From NCBI RefSeq assembly GCF_001483745.1, contig NZ_LQBL01000029.1:1-64000 (forward strand): a DNA stretch of 64,000 nucleotides, given 5' to 3'. This document shows, piece after piece, positions 20,672-29,775 of this stretch. The stretch's first letter is position 1; each line of letters begins with the position of its first letter. The stretch is from Serinicoccus chungangensis (GTDB lineage: Bacteria > Actinomycetota > Actinomycetes > Actinomycetales > Dermatophilaceae). The position numbers and the translations under genes were made by a program. The notes beneath the pieces were generated by a model that saw only the letters and a program-made list of their open reading frames with translations, was not told where the DNA came from and ran no database searches.

Positions 20672-21736
20672 ATGACTGGAGACACGGTTGCCGCCGGCGA
20701 CGCCGCCGGGGCTGGTCCCGGCGGCCCGTCAGCTCACGACACGGCGGCGCAGTTCCTCGATCGGCGGACGCCTCTCCAGCGCGCTCGTGGCCTGTTGCAC
20801 AAGTACCCGGCGCTCTCGCCGGCGCTGGTGCTACTGATCTCGGTGATCGTCTTCGGCTCGCTGAACGACCGGTTCCTGAACCCGACGAACCTGTCCCTGA
20901 TCACCCAGCAGGTGGCCGTCGTCGGCACGTTGGCCCTCGCACAGACCCTGATCATCCTCACCGCAGGCATCGACCTGTCGGTGGGCGCAGCCATGGTGCT
21001 GTCCTCGATGGTGATGGCCCAGGTGGCTGCCAACCAGGGGGCTCCCGCTGTGCTCGCCCTCGGGATCGGGCTGCTGGTCGGCGTCGGGACGGGAGCGCTC
21101 AACGGGGTGCTCGTCACTCGGCTCAAGCTGCCGCCCTTCATCACGACCCTGGGCACCCTCAACGTTTTCACGGCGCTCGCGCTGCTCTACTCCGGAGGCT
21201 CGACGGTGCGCGGCGGGGAGATGCCGAGCCTGCTGCCCTGGACCGGACTCTCCTTCGAGCTCGCCGGGATCCGGGTCAGCACCGGAGTCCTGGTGATGAT
21301 GCTGCTCTACACCCTTATCGCGGTGGCCCTGACGCGCACCGCCTGGGGACGGCACGTGTACGCCGTCGGCGACGACAAGGAGGCCGCGCGCCTGGTCGGG
21401 ATCTCCCCGCGGCGCGTGCTCCTGTCCGTATACGTCGTGGCCGGGGCCATCATCGCGGCGGCCGCGTGGATCCAGATCGGTCGGGCCAACGCCGCCAGTC
21501 CCAACATCGTGGGCGATCTCAACCTGGACTCCATCACGGCCGTGGTCATCGGGGGCACCAGCCTGTTCGGGGGTCGGGGCACGGTTTGGGGCAGCCTGCT
21601 CGGCGCGCTCATCGTCGGCGTGTTCCGCAACGGCCTCTCGCTGGCCGGGTTGGACGTGCTCTACCAGACGCTCGCCGTCGGCCTGCTCGTGCTCGTCGCC
21701 GTCGCGCTGGACCAGTGGATCAGAAAGGCACCGTGA
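20672..21736 (+). CDS. Sugar ABC importer, permease (fructose/ribose type)
   Basis: This 354-residue permease has about nine to ten hydrophobic segments and the conserved GIDLSVGAAMVLSSM motif of the ribose/fructose (RbsC/FrcC) family, with EAARLVGI as coupling region. It starts 5 nt after the binding-protein gene; its TGA overlaps the start of the ATPase. It forms the channel for the sugar delivered by the lipoprotein. Confidence 0.87.
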   Translation: MTGDTVAAGDAAGAGPGGPSAHDTAAQFLDRRTPLQRARGLLHKYPALSPALVLLISVIVFGSLNDRFLNPTNLSLITQQVAVVGTLALAQTLIILTAGIDLSVGAAMVLSSMVMAQVAANQGAPAVLALGIGLLVGVGTGALNGVLVTRLKLPPFITTLGTLNVFTALALLYSGGSTVRGGEMPSLLPWTGLSFELAGIRVSTGVLVMMLLYTLIAVALTRTAWGRHVYAVGDDKEAARLVGISPRRVLLSVYVVAGAIIAAAAWIQIGRANAASPNIVGDLNLDSITAVVIGGTSLFGGRGTVWGSLLGALIVGVFRNGLSLAGLDVLYQTLAVGLLVLVAVALDQWIRKAP

Positions 21737-22524
21737 TGAGTGAGCAGCAGCATGACTCCACCCCCGTCCTGCAGGCGAACGGGCTGGTCAAGGCCTTCGG
21801 CCGGGTCGTCGGGCTCGATGGTTGCGACCTGGAGCTCTACCCCGGCGAGGTGCTCGCCGTCATCGGCGACAACGGCGCCGGCAAGTCCACCCTCATCAAA
21901 TGTCTGACCGGGGCTGAGATCCCGGACGCCGGTCGGCTCCAGGTGCACGGCAAGGAGGTGCGCTTCACGTCCCCGCAGTCCGCGCGTGACGTCGGCATCG
22001 AGACGGTGTATCAGACCCTGGCGGTGGCCCCGTCGCTAGACATCGCGGCGAACCTCTTCCTGGGCCGGGAGGAGCGCCGGGCCGGGCCCCTCGGGTCGGT
22101 CCTGCGGATGATGGACCGGGCCGGGATGCGGGACAAGGCGCGGCGGGAGCTGACCGCACTGGGGATCTCGACCCTCCAGGACGTCACGGTGCCGGTGGAG
22201 AACCTCTCCGGCGGCCAACGGCAGGCGGTGGCGGTAGCCCGCGCCGCCGCCTTCGGCTCCAAGGTGGTGATCCTGGACGAGCCCACGGCGGCGCTGGGCG
22301 TGCGTGAGTCCAAGCAGGTGCTCGGGCTGATCGACACGCTGCGCTCGCGAGGCATACCGGTGATCCTCATCAGCCACAACATGCCCCAGGTCTTCGAGAT
22401 CGCGGACCGGATCCACGTCCAGCGGTTGGGGCGCCGAGCCGCGGTAATCACCCCGCAGTCGCACTCCATGACCGACGCGGTGGCCATCATGACCGGCGCG
22501 AGCGCCGGCGACAAAGCCGCGTAG
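21736..22524 (+). CDS. Sugar ABC importer, ATP-binding protein (single-domain, FrcA type)
   Basis: This 262-residue protein has a single ATPase domain, unlike the double-domain RbsA type, as is typical for FrcA. It has Walker A GDNGAGKSTLIK, signature LSGGQRQAV and Walker B VVILDEPTAAL. The ATG at 21736 overlaps the permease stop; a GTG one codon earlier is an alternative. It is the last gene of the importer, followed by a strong terminator hairpin. Confidence 0.88.
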   Translation: MSEQQHDSTPVLQANGLVKAFGRVVGLDGCDLELYPGEVLAVIGDNGAGKSTLIKCLTGAEIPDAGRLQVHGKEVRFTSPQSARDVGIETVYQTLAVAPSLDIAANLFLGREERRAGPLGSVLRMMDRAGMRDKARRELTALGISTLQDVTVPVENLSGGQRQAVAVARAAAFGSKVVILDEPTAALGVRESKQVLGLIDTLRSRGIPVILISHNMPQVFEIADRIHVQRLGRRAAVITPQSHSMTDAVAIMTGASAGDKAA

Positions 22525-22530
22525 CACCAC

Positions 22531-22559
22531 GTCCGCCCCGGCCCCGTGCCGGGGCGGAC
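22531..22559 (+). terminator. Hairpin between importer operon and GH32 gene
   Basis: A perfect 12-bp stem, GTCCGCCCCGGC / GCCGGGGCGGAC, with a 5-nt loop lies 6 nt after the ATPase stop. Read-through could still supply the GH32 gene, which has only 32 bp of further upstream DNA. Confidence 0.7.
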
Positions 22560-22591
22560 CTGTATCCATCCCCCAGGACAAAGGAGTCCTC

Positions 22592-25285
22592 ATGTCTGGT
22601 CCGTCCACCCGCGCCTCCCGGATCGCGTCGACCCGTCGCCGCCTGATCGCGGCCGCGACCCTCGTCCTCGCCCCCGCCGTGACGCTCGCGCCGTCGGTGG
22701 CAGCCGTCGAGCCCCCGGTCGGCGAGGAGCCGCACCGCCCCCTGGTCCACTACACGCCCGAGCAGAACTGGATGAACGACCCCAACGGACTGGTCTACCG
22801 GGACGGCACCTACCACCTCTACTACCAGCACAACCCCGAGGGCGACGTCTGGGGCAACATGTCGTGGGGGCACGCCACCAGCACCGACCTCGTGACCTGG
22901 ACCGAGCAGCCGCTGGCCATCCCGCAGACGCGGGACGCGACCGGACGCAGCATCGAGGACATCTTCTCCGGCTCGGTCGTGGTGGATCACGGCAACACCA
23001 GCGGCCTGGGCGACGGCGGCGAGGCACCGATGGTCGCGGTCTACACCAGCGCCTACACCGATGCCCACCCCACGCTCGCGGGCCGCCAGGCCCAATCGTT
23101 GGCCTACTCGGTGGACGGCGGGACTACGTGGACCAAGTATGCCGGGAACCCGGTCCTGGACCGGGAGTCGCCGAACTTCCGGGACCCGAAGGTGTTCCGC
23201 TACACGCCGGAGGACGGCGGTGAGCCTTACTGGGTCATGGTGGTGGTCGAGGCGATCGACAAGGAGGTCCTCATCTACCGCTCCGAGAACCTCATCGACT
23301 GGACCTACCTGTCGACCTTCGGTCCGGTCGGCGCCACCGGGGGCATGTGGGAGGTGCCCGACCTGGTGGAGCTGCCGGTGGACGGGGACACCGACGACAC
23401 TCGCTGGGTGATGCTGGTCTCGATGAATCCCGGGGCGGTCGCGGGGGGCTCCGGGGTGCAGTACTTCGTCGGTGACTTCGACGGGACGACGTTCACCCCG
23501 GAGCAGCTGCCCGACCCGGGGACGACCCCGGCGCCGGGTCGGGTCGTGGCCGACTTCGAGGCAGAGACCTGGGCGCAGACGGGGTGGGACGTCACCGTCG
23601 ACCCGGCGGTGGAGTCCGGCCCCTTCGGTGCCGCCCCGCAACCGGGCGCCTGGCCCGGTCAGCAAACCGTGAGCGGCTACCTCGGGGAGCGCCTGCTCAA
23701 CAGCTTCGTGGACGGCGACGCCGCCGTCGGGACTGCCGAGTCACCGGAGTTCACCATCGACCAGCCCTATCTCAACGTGCTGCTCGGCGGTGGCCGCCAC
23801 GCGCGCATCCCGGGTGGGCAGCTGGGCAACGAGCCGCCGTCCGGAGCGCTGCTGTGGGACGGTTTCGAGGGCGACGACACCGGGGGCAGCTCCCTGGCGG
23901 ACCTGGGTTGGACCGGCGAGGGCGATCTCGCGGCGTCCGACAGCCCGAGCGCGGCTGGAGGCGAGTATGCCTTGGGTCAGCGGCGGATCAACACCTGGGA
24001 GGGTGGGCCGCACGGCGACGCCAACACGGGGTCGCTGACGTCCGGGCCGTTCACGGTGTCTGCGGACCACCTCAGCATGCTCGTGGGAGGCGGCCGTCAG
24101 GACGGCGACCCGCTGCTGCAGGTGCAGCTGCTCATCGACGGTGAGGTCGCCCGGTCCCTGACCGGCCCCGAGGACGGCGCGATGCAGTGGCGCTCCTGGG
24201 ACGTCGCCGACCTCGTGGGGCAGCAGGCGCAGCTCCGGGTCGTGGACGAGGAGACCGAGGGGTGGGGCCACCTGACCCTCGACCACGTCGTCCTGGGCGA
24301 CGAGCCGGCCCGCCCACGCAGCGACGAGACGACCGTGAACCTCGTGGTGGACGGCGACGTGGTGCGCAGCGCCACCGGTCAGGACAGCGAGGAGCTGGAC
24401 TGGGTGAGCTGGGACCTGGCCGACCTCCAGGGGCAGCGGGCCTCCGTGCGGGTGGTGGACAACCACCGCGGCGGTTGGGGGCACGTGCTCGTGGACGACG
24501 TCGTGCTGTCAGGGCAGCCGCAACCGCGAGGTCTGGAGCGACACCAGTGGTTGGACTGGGGCCAGGACTTCTACGCCTCCATCTCCTTCGCCGACATGCC
24601 GGACGACCGGACGGTCCTCATCGGCTGGATGAACAACTGGCTCTACGGCACGGCCATACCGACCTCGCCGTGGCGGTCGGCGATGAGCCTGCCGCGCGAG
24701 CTGCGGCTGGTCCGGGAGGACGGGCAGGTGGAGCTGCGTCAGGAGATCGTGGCGGAGGTCGAATCGCTGCAGGCTCGTCGTGACTCGGTCCGCTGCGGCG
24801 GGCTCCGGGTCCGGGACGGACGCACCGTGGCTCTGGACCCGCGGGCGGAGGCCTATACGATGCAGGTCCGGCTCAGGCAGCGGGACGCCCGTCGCTCCTC
24901 GGTCGTGGTGCAGGCCGACGCGGCCGGCACCGGGACCGAGATCGTCGTGGACTGGGAGCAGGAGCGGCTCACGGTGGACCGCAGCACCTCCGGTGAGGTG
25001 GACTTCCACCCGACCTTCGCCGGGTCCGCCTCGGCGCCGATCCAGGTGCGTCGCGGCGCGGTGGACCTGACGGTCTATGTCGACCGGTCTTCGGTGGAGG
25101 TCGTCGTCGGCGACGGCGAACGGGTCCTGACCAGCCAGGTCTTCCCACGCCTGGGGCAGGACGGCGTGCACCTGGGCAGCGAGGGAGGAACGACGACGGT
25201 GTCGCGGCTGCGGGTGAGGCCGCTGGAGCAGGTCGAGACCCGACCGGTGCGCGGGCGGGAGTGCCGTGCCAGCGGTCGCGGGTGA
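22592..25285 (+). CDS. Secreted GH32 beta-fructosidase (levanase/inulinase type) with large insertion
   Basis: This 897-residue enzyme has a signal peptide (to about residue 38) and the GH32 catalytic triad: nucleophile Asp63 in WMNDPNGL, stabilising Asp198 in FRDPKVF, and acid/base Glu254 in WEVPDL, where the usual Cys after Glu is Val. The propeller is interrupted from about residue 317 to 648 by about 330 residues containing two related beta-sandwich-like halves, then resumes with RHQWLDWGQDFYAS and ends in the GH32 C-terminal sandwich. It should release fructose from levan, inulin or sucrose outside the cell. AAAGGAG precedes the ATG. It follows the fructose importer, which fits its product. 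Confidence 0.88.
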   Translation: MSGPSTRASRIASTRRRLIAAATLVLAPAVTLAPSVAAVEPPVGEEPHRPLVHYTPEQNWMNDPNGLVYRDGTYHLYYQHNPEGDVWGNMSWGHATSTDLVTWTEQPLAIPQTRDATGRSIEDIFSGSVVVDHGNTSGLGDGGEAPMVAVYTSAYTDAHPTLAGRQAQSLAYSVDGGTTWTKYAGNPVLDRESPNFRDPKVFRYTPEDGGEPYWVMVVVEAIDKEVLIYRSENLIDWTYLSTFGPVGATGGMWEVPDLVELPVDGDTDDTRWVMLVSMNPGAVAGGSGVQYFVGDFDGTTFTPEQLPDPGTTPAPGRVVADFEAETWAQTGWDVTVDPAVESGPFGAAPQPGAWPGQQTVSGYLGERLLNSFVDGDAAVGTAESPEFTIDQPYLNVLLGGGRHARIPGGQLGNEPPSGALLWDGFEGDDTGGSSLADLGWTGEGDLAASDSPSAAGGEYALGQRRINTWEGGPHGDANTGSLTSGPFTVSADHLSMLVGGGRQDGDPLLQVQLLIDGEVARSLTGPEDGAMQWRSWDVADLVGQQAQLRVVDEETEGWGHLTLDHVVLGDEPARPRSDETTVNLVVDGDVVRSATGQDSEELDWVSWDLADLQGQRASVRVVDNHRGGWGHVLVDDVVLSGQPQPRGLERHQWLDWGQDFYASISFADMPDDRTVLIGWMNNWLYGTAIPTSPWRSAMSLPRELRLVREDGQVELRQEIVAEVESLQARRDSVRCGGLRVRDGRTVALDPRAEAYTMQVRLRQRDARRSSVVVQADAAGTGTEIVVDWEQERLTVDRSTSGEVDFHPTFAGSASAPIQVRRGAVDLTVYVDRSSVEVVVGDGERVLTSQVFPRLGQDGVHLGSEGGTTTVSRLRVRPLEQVETRPVRGRECRASGRG

Positions 25286-25303
25286 GCTGCCAGGTCCGCC
25301 CGG

Positions 25304-26986
25304 TCAGCCGGTCCTGGTGGGCTCGGCCACCCGCAGCGGGGTGACGGAGATCTCGCGCAGCTCCACGGTGCCTCGCTCGGCATACGCGACCGGGGTGCTC
25401 GGGCGTGAGTCGCCGTAGCTGAGCATGCTCAGCGCAGCCTGGCCCTGGTTGACGAAGGCCTCGACCGAGGCGACGTCGACGACGACGTCCAGCTCGACCT
25501 GGCCGTCGACCGGGGCGACGTCCGCGGTGCTGATCTCCTGGTAGGTCGGGGGCATCTGGGCGGCGGCGGCGTCGGCGTCCCGCGCGACGAAGGCCTGGCC
25601 TGCCGCGAAGTCGTAGCCAACGGTGCTGAACGTGCCGTCCTCGTGCTCGATCCGGAGCCGGAGCTCGGCGTCCGGCTCGGGTGCGGAGGCCACGACGCGC
25701 AGCCGGTAGGCGTCCGCCGCGGGGGTGCCGAGCGTGGTGGAGCCGCCGGCGTCCAGGCTCACCGCGGGAGCACGTTGGGCCGGTCCCTCCAGACCGGCCA
25801 GGCTGTCCACCGGCATCGAGGTGAGCATCGGCCCGTCCTCGGTCCCGCGCAGGCTCAGTTCCCGGACCACGCTCGCCGAGCCGCCGTGCCACTCCTCAGT
25901 GGGCAGAGACCCGGCATACGCCCAGTTGTTGAGCCAGCCGATGCTGTAGCGGCCGGCCAGCTGCTCCTGCGGCGTGAGCCGCGGATCGCTCCAGGTGACG
26001 GCGGCGTAGTAGTCCGGACCGCGGTCCAGCCACTGGTGCCGCTCGTCGTCCGGAGCGAAGCTCTGCCCGTCCCAGGTGCCGGTCCAGTAGGCGGTGCCGG
26101 TGGTCATGCCGTCGGCTGCCCCGTTGGCGCCGGTGAGCAGCACCCAGCGCACGTCCTCCTGATTCCCGTCCACCGCCATGGGGAAGAGGTCGGGGCATTC
26201 GAGCACCCCGAGGCCCGGCGCGCTGAAGTCGGAGGCATACGTCCAGTCGCGCAGGTTCGCGGAGGTGTAGAAGCCGATCCGGTCACCCTCGGCGAGCGCC
26301 ATCACCCACTGGTCGCGCGCGTCGTCCCAGATCACCCGTGGGTCTCGCCAGGCGTCGACCCCCGGGTTGTCCATGACCGGGTTGCCCTCAAAGGACTCGA
26401 AGGTGAACCCGCCGTCGCGGGAGACGAAGAGCGACTGCCGCTGCACCCCGTCGACCTGCTGGGTCACTAGGGCCACCACGGCACCCGCACCGAAACCGGC
26501 CGTGTCGTGCTGGTCCACGACCGCGGTGCCGGTCCAGATGTCCCCCAGACCGTTCTGGTATTTCCCGATCGCGACGCCCTGGTCGACCCAGTGGACCAGG
26601 TCGGTGGAGGTCACGTGGTACCACTCGGTGCCGTTGCCCTCCGGGTAGTCGGCGTTGTAGAGGTAGTAGTAGTGCCACTGCCCGTCGAGGAAGAACGGCC
26701 GCTGCGGGTCGTTCATCCATCGTTGTTCGGGGGTGAGATGCACCGCGGGTCGGTATGCCGCGCTGCCGTCCGCGCGGCGGAAGGGATCGGGGGCAGGGTC
26801 CTCGGTCCGCTGCTCGTCGTCCGGAGCTGTGGTCACGGCGTTCTCGGCCGGGCCGGCCACCCGGTCATCTCCGGGTCCCAAGATATGCGGTCGCAGGAGA
26901 GCGACGGCGGCCACGGCGAGCAGCAGGCCGGTCACGATGATGAGCCTGGCTCTGGTCCGTCGTGGCTGGAGGGTCTTCTCGGGCAT
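25304..26986 (-). CDS. Membrane-anchored GH32 beta-fructosidase
   Basis: This 560-residue enzyme has a single N-terminal transmembrane helix (about residues 14-33) without a cleavage site, so it is probably tethered on the outer face of the membrane. The triad segments are WMNDPQ near residue 91, WRDPRV and LECPDLF, and a normal C-terminal beta-sandwich follows. It has no insertion, unlike the convergent GH32 18 bp away. The ATG at 26986 has a GAGGAGAGG ribosome binding site. It lies downstream of the levansucrase gene beyond a strong hairpin. The role is likely exo-hydrolysis of levan or its oligosaccharides near the importer. Confidence 0.87.
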   Translation of the reverse strand: MPEKTLQPRRTRARLIIVTGLLLAVAAVALLRPHILGPGDDRVAGPAENAVTTAPDDEQRTEDPAPDPFRRADGSAAYRPAVHLTPEQRWMNDPQRPFFLDGQWHYYYLYNADYPEGNGTEWYHVTSTDLVHWVDQGVAIGKYQNGLGDIWTGTAVVDQHDTAGFGAGAVVALVTQQVDGVQRQSLFVSRDGGFTFESFEGNPVMDNPGVDAWRDPRVIWDDARDQWVMALAEGDRIGFYTSANLRDWTYASDFSAPGLGVLECPDLFPMAVDGNQEDVRWVLLTGANGAADGMTTGTAYWTGTWDGQSFAPDDERHQWLDRGPDYYAAVTWSDPRLTPQEQLAGRYSIGWLNNWAYAGSLPTEEWHGGSASVVRELSLRGTEDGPMLTSMPVDSLAGLEGPAQRAPAVSLDAGGSTTLGTPAADAYRLRVVASAPEPDAELRLRIEHEDGTFSTVGYDFAAGQAFVARDADAAAAQMPPTYQEISTADVAPVDGQVELDVVVDVASVEAFVNQGQAALSMLSYGDSRPSTPVAYAERGTVELREISVTPLRVAEPTRTG

Positions 26987-27003
26987 CCATTCCTCTCCTC
27001 GGC

Positions 27004-27043
27004 ACGGGTCGGCCCGGTGGCCTGAGCCACCGGGCCGACCCGT
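27004..27043 (-). terminator. Terminator of the levansucrase gene
   Basis: A perfect 18-bp stem with a 4-nt loop (CTGA), left arm 27004-27021 and right arm 27026-27043, lies between the levansucrase stop and the next gene. It is one of the longest perfect hairpins in the window. Confidence 0.75.
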
Positions 27044-27066
27044 CCTGCGTGGTGACTGCTAGCTGT

Positions 27067-29586
27067 TCACTCCAGGGTGCGCAGCTCGGTCAGGACGGTG
27101 TCCTCGATGGCGCCGTCACCACCGAGAACCTCCACGTCCCAGGGGCCGAGGGCCTCCAGCGCGTCCCAGGTCTCCAGCGGCACGGCAGTCGGCTCCACGA
27201 GCAGCAACGGGGTGTCCTCGGAGGCCGCCCGGGCCGATCCGGCCAGAGCGTCCGGCCAATTCTGGCCACTCGCGACGTAGGCGGTGTCGGACTCGGCGAT
27301 GTCCGCCGACAACGCGGCTGCGGTGCCGTAGCGGTTGCGTCCCGAGACGCGGTTGACCGAGGCGTAGCTCTCCAGCGTCTCCTCGACGGTCTCGTCGACC
27401 GCGCCCTCGCCTCCGACGAGGACGATCTCGGAGACGCCCAGCTCGGTCAGCGCGTCGGCGGTCGCCGTCGGCACCCCGTCGGACTTCACCAGCAGGACCG
27501 GGGCACCCTCGGAGCCCGCCCGCGCCGAGGCGGCGAGCGCGTCGGGAAAGGTCTGCCCGGTCGCGACGTAGGCGACGTCGACCTCGCCGAACTCCGCCGC
27601 CAGCAGGGCTGCGGTCTCCCACCGCCCGGTGCCCGCGATCCGACGCGTGGGAGCGCCGGCCGCATCCGCGATGTCACCGACCACGTCGTCCTCGATGGCA
27701 CCGTCTCCGCCGAGCACCACCACCTGGCCCGGGTTGAGCCTGTCCAGCTCGCGCAGGGTGGAGTATGGGGCGCTGTCATCCCGCGTCAGCAGGACCGGGG
27801 CGTCGATGCTACCGGCTCGTGCCGCCGCCGCCAAGGCGTCGGGGAAGTTGTCCCCCGTCGCGACGAAGACGGTGCCGACACCCGGGTCGTAGACCTGGGA
27901 CAGCGCGACCGCGGTGCTGTATCGCGTGGTGCCGAAGATGCGACCGACGTAGATCGGCACGGTGGTCGAGAGGTTGGCCGGGATGTCTGCCCAGCCGCCC
28001 AGCCCGCCGTCGCCGTAGGACCGATCCACGGTGGAGGTGTCGCCCTCCAGGTCGATCCGCACCGTCGGGCCGAGCGTCCCACCGCGGATGAAGTCGTCGG
28101 TGGTGCCGATCGTGTCGATGAAGGACTGCACCAGACCGCCGGGCATGATGTAGTGCGAGTACGCCTGGAAGGCGCCCGGGTGCTGGTTGAAGTCGGGGTC
28201 GTAGGGGAAGCCCTGGAGGAAGTTGAGGTTCGTCGGGTTCCCCAGGGCCAGACCGGACCCGGCGTTCAGCGGCTGGAAGTCGCTGCGGATGCCGTCACCC
28301 ACGAAGCCGTAGACGCCCTCTGGCCCGTCGATCCCCGCCGCGTAGGTGTTGCGGTGGCTGATCGTGAACAGGTAGGTCTTGCCGTCCTTGAAGACGAACT
28401 GCGGCCGCTCGGTCTGGTCGGTGACACAGTTGGCCGACAGGACCGGGGGCAGGAACTCCCACTCGGTGAGGTCCTCGTTGGTGGCGCGAGCGAGTCCCAC
28501 GTTGCCGATCTGGTAGGTCGCGCCGGAGGCGTTGACCTCGTCGACGGTCTCGGCGTACGGGTCACCCTCCTGGTAACCGAGGTCCTCCTGGGTGCACCGG
28601 GCCTCCTCCCGCGGCATGGCCGTGTTGCCCTCGAAGAGCATGTAGGTCTCGCCCGGGTGGTCCGGGTGCTCGAAGGTCCACGGGTCGCGGAAGTTGAAGA
28701 ACTCGTTCTGCTCCCCGTCCTGGTAGTACTCCCCGTCGGCCTGCAGCAGGTCGTAGACGTTGTCCAGGCCCTTGAAGTAGACGCCGTTCTCGTCCGCGTG
28801 GATCGTGCCCTCGCTCAGGGCCAGCCGCGGGTCGTAGGGCTTGATGTTGGAGCCGTCCGGGTTGCGGTAGAACGCGACGTCGGTGAAGAAGATCTTGATC
28901 TTGCCGTCCTCGAAGATCCGCGCCGATCCGGACCACTCGGTCTGGTGGCTGAAGGACTGGTCCTCGAAGATCTGTCCGGTGAGGCCGTCCTCGAAGACGA
29001 GTCCTCCGTAGGTCCAGCCGCCGTCCTCGGGGCGCTCGTCCCAGGGGATGTCGGCGGGGCGGTAGAAGTAGCCGATCCGCGCGTACTGGTGCCTCTCGTC
29101 GAAGCCGAGGTCCCGGTCGGCTACCAGGGAGAAGATGACCTCCCAGCCGTTGATGGAGTACTGGTTGGCGTCCTCGTCGGTGAGCGGCCAGGTGTCCCAC
29201 ACCCAGACTTGCTCGTCGGACATGTCGGGGAAGTCCTGCGGCACCGTCGGCATGGTGACCTCGGTCGGCATGGAGTTCTCTCGCGAGCCCGCGTCCGGAT
29301 CAGACATCCGGGTGATCTGGCGGGCGTCGGCGCGCGTCCACTTCGAGGTGAAGTCCGCGTCCGGAGCGTAGGTCTCCTGGGTGTGCGTCGAGGGCTCGGG
29401 CCCCGGCTGCAGGTCGAAGTCGTCGGCGACGTCCACCGCCGAGACCGGTGCCGCCGGCACCGCGCTCGGTGCCGGCTCCGCTACTGCTGCCGACGTCCCC
29501 AGCAGGGTCGTCGTGACGAGCGCCGCCGCGGTGGCGACGCCCAGCGCGAGGCGGGAACGCCGCCTCGCGGGATGGGTTGTTCTCAT
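27067..29586 (-). CDS. GH68 levansucrase with three C-terminal cell-wall-binding (CWB2) repeats
   Basis: This 839-residue protein is predicted to make levan from sucrose on the cell surface. After a signal peptide (to about residue 37) comes a GH68 domain with nucleophile Asp131 in WDTWP, the WSGSARIF motif, stabiliser Asp301 in FRDPWTFE and acid/base Glu393 in ERPQF. Residues about 547-839 are three CWB2 repeats (GTTRYST, GRWETA and GRNRYGTA openings, each followed by FPDAL/WPDAL). The ATG at 29586 fits the AGGTGGAG ribosome binding site; a GTG three codons upstream is possible. Levansucrases are normally freely secreted or held by other anchors, so this fusion is unusual. Confidence 0.88.
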   Translation of the reverse strand: MRTTHPARRRSRLALGVATAAALVTTTLLGTSAAVAEPAPSAVPAAPVSAVDVADDFDLQPGPEPSTHTQETYAPDADFTSKWTRADARQITRMSDPDAGSRENSMPTEVTMPTVPQDFPDMSDEQVWVWDTWPLTDEDANQYSINGWEVIFSLVADRDLGFDERHQYARIGYFYRPADIPWDERPEDGGWTYGGLVFEDGLTGQIFEDQSFSHQTEWSGSARIFEDGKIKIFFTDVAFYRNPDGSNIKPYDPRLALSEGTIHADENGVYFKGLDNVYDLLQADGEYYQDGEQNEFFNFRDPWTFEHPDHPGETYMLFEGNTAMPREEARCTQEDLGYQEGDPYAETVDEVNASGATYQIGNVGLARATNEDLTEWEFLPPVLSANCVTDQTERPQFVFKDGKTYLFTISHRNTYAAGIDGPEGVYGFVGDGIRSDFQPLNAGSGLALGNPTNLNFLQGFPYDPDFNQHPGAFQAYSHYIMPGGLVQSFIDTIGTTDDFIRGGTLGPTVRIDLEGDTSTVDRSYGDGGLGGWADIPANLSTTVPIYVGRIFGTTRYSTAVALSQVYDPGVGTVFVATGDNFPDALAAAARAGSIDAPVLLTRDDSAPYSTLRELDRLNPGQVVVLGGDGAIEDDVVGDIADAAGAPTRRIAGTGRWETAALLAAEFGEVDVAYVATGQTFPDALAASARAGSEGAPVLLVKSDGVPTATADALTELGVSEIVLVGGEGAVDETVEETLESYASVNRVSGRNRYGTAAALSADIAESDTAYVASGQNWPDALAGSARAASEDTPLLLVEPTAVPLETWDALEALGPWDVEVLGGDGAIEDTVLTELRTLE

Positions 29587-29690
29587 GTGCTCCACCTGTG
29601 CTCTCCGTGAGTTGCGTTTCGGTCCGGTGCGAAGACTCCGACGGTCACGGTGGCGGAGCGATTTTCTCCATCATGGCCGAGACGATGCGG

Positions 29691-29704
29691 TTCCCGCAAG
29701 GGAA
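29691..29704. promoter_or_regulatory. Inverted repeat upstream of levansucrase
   Basis: TTCCC-GCAA-GGGAA lies about 105 bp before the levansucrase start and may be an operator or a leader hairpin. It does not match the TGACAACG operators of the adjacent LacI regulator, so control may differ. Confidence 0.3.
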
Positions 29705-29746
29705 AGTTGGTGGAGAGGGCCTCTTCTCGGCGCGAGGGCGAGTCAA

Positions 29747-29762
29747 CCACCCTTTGGGGTGG
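29747..29762 (-). terminator. Small hairpin after the ArsA-like gene
   Basis: CCACCC-TTTG-GGGTGG lies 14 nt beyond the stop of the minus-strand ATPase gene. Confidence 0.45.
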
Positions 29763-29775
29763 ATCGAGCACAGCC

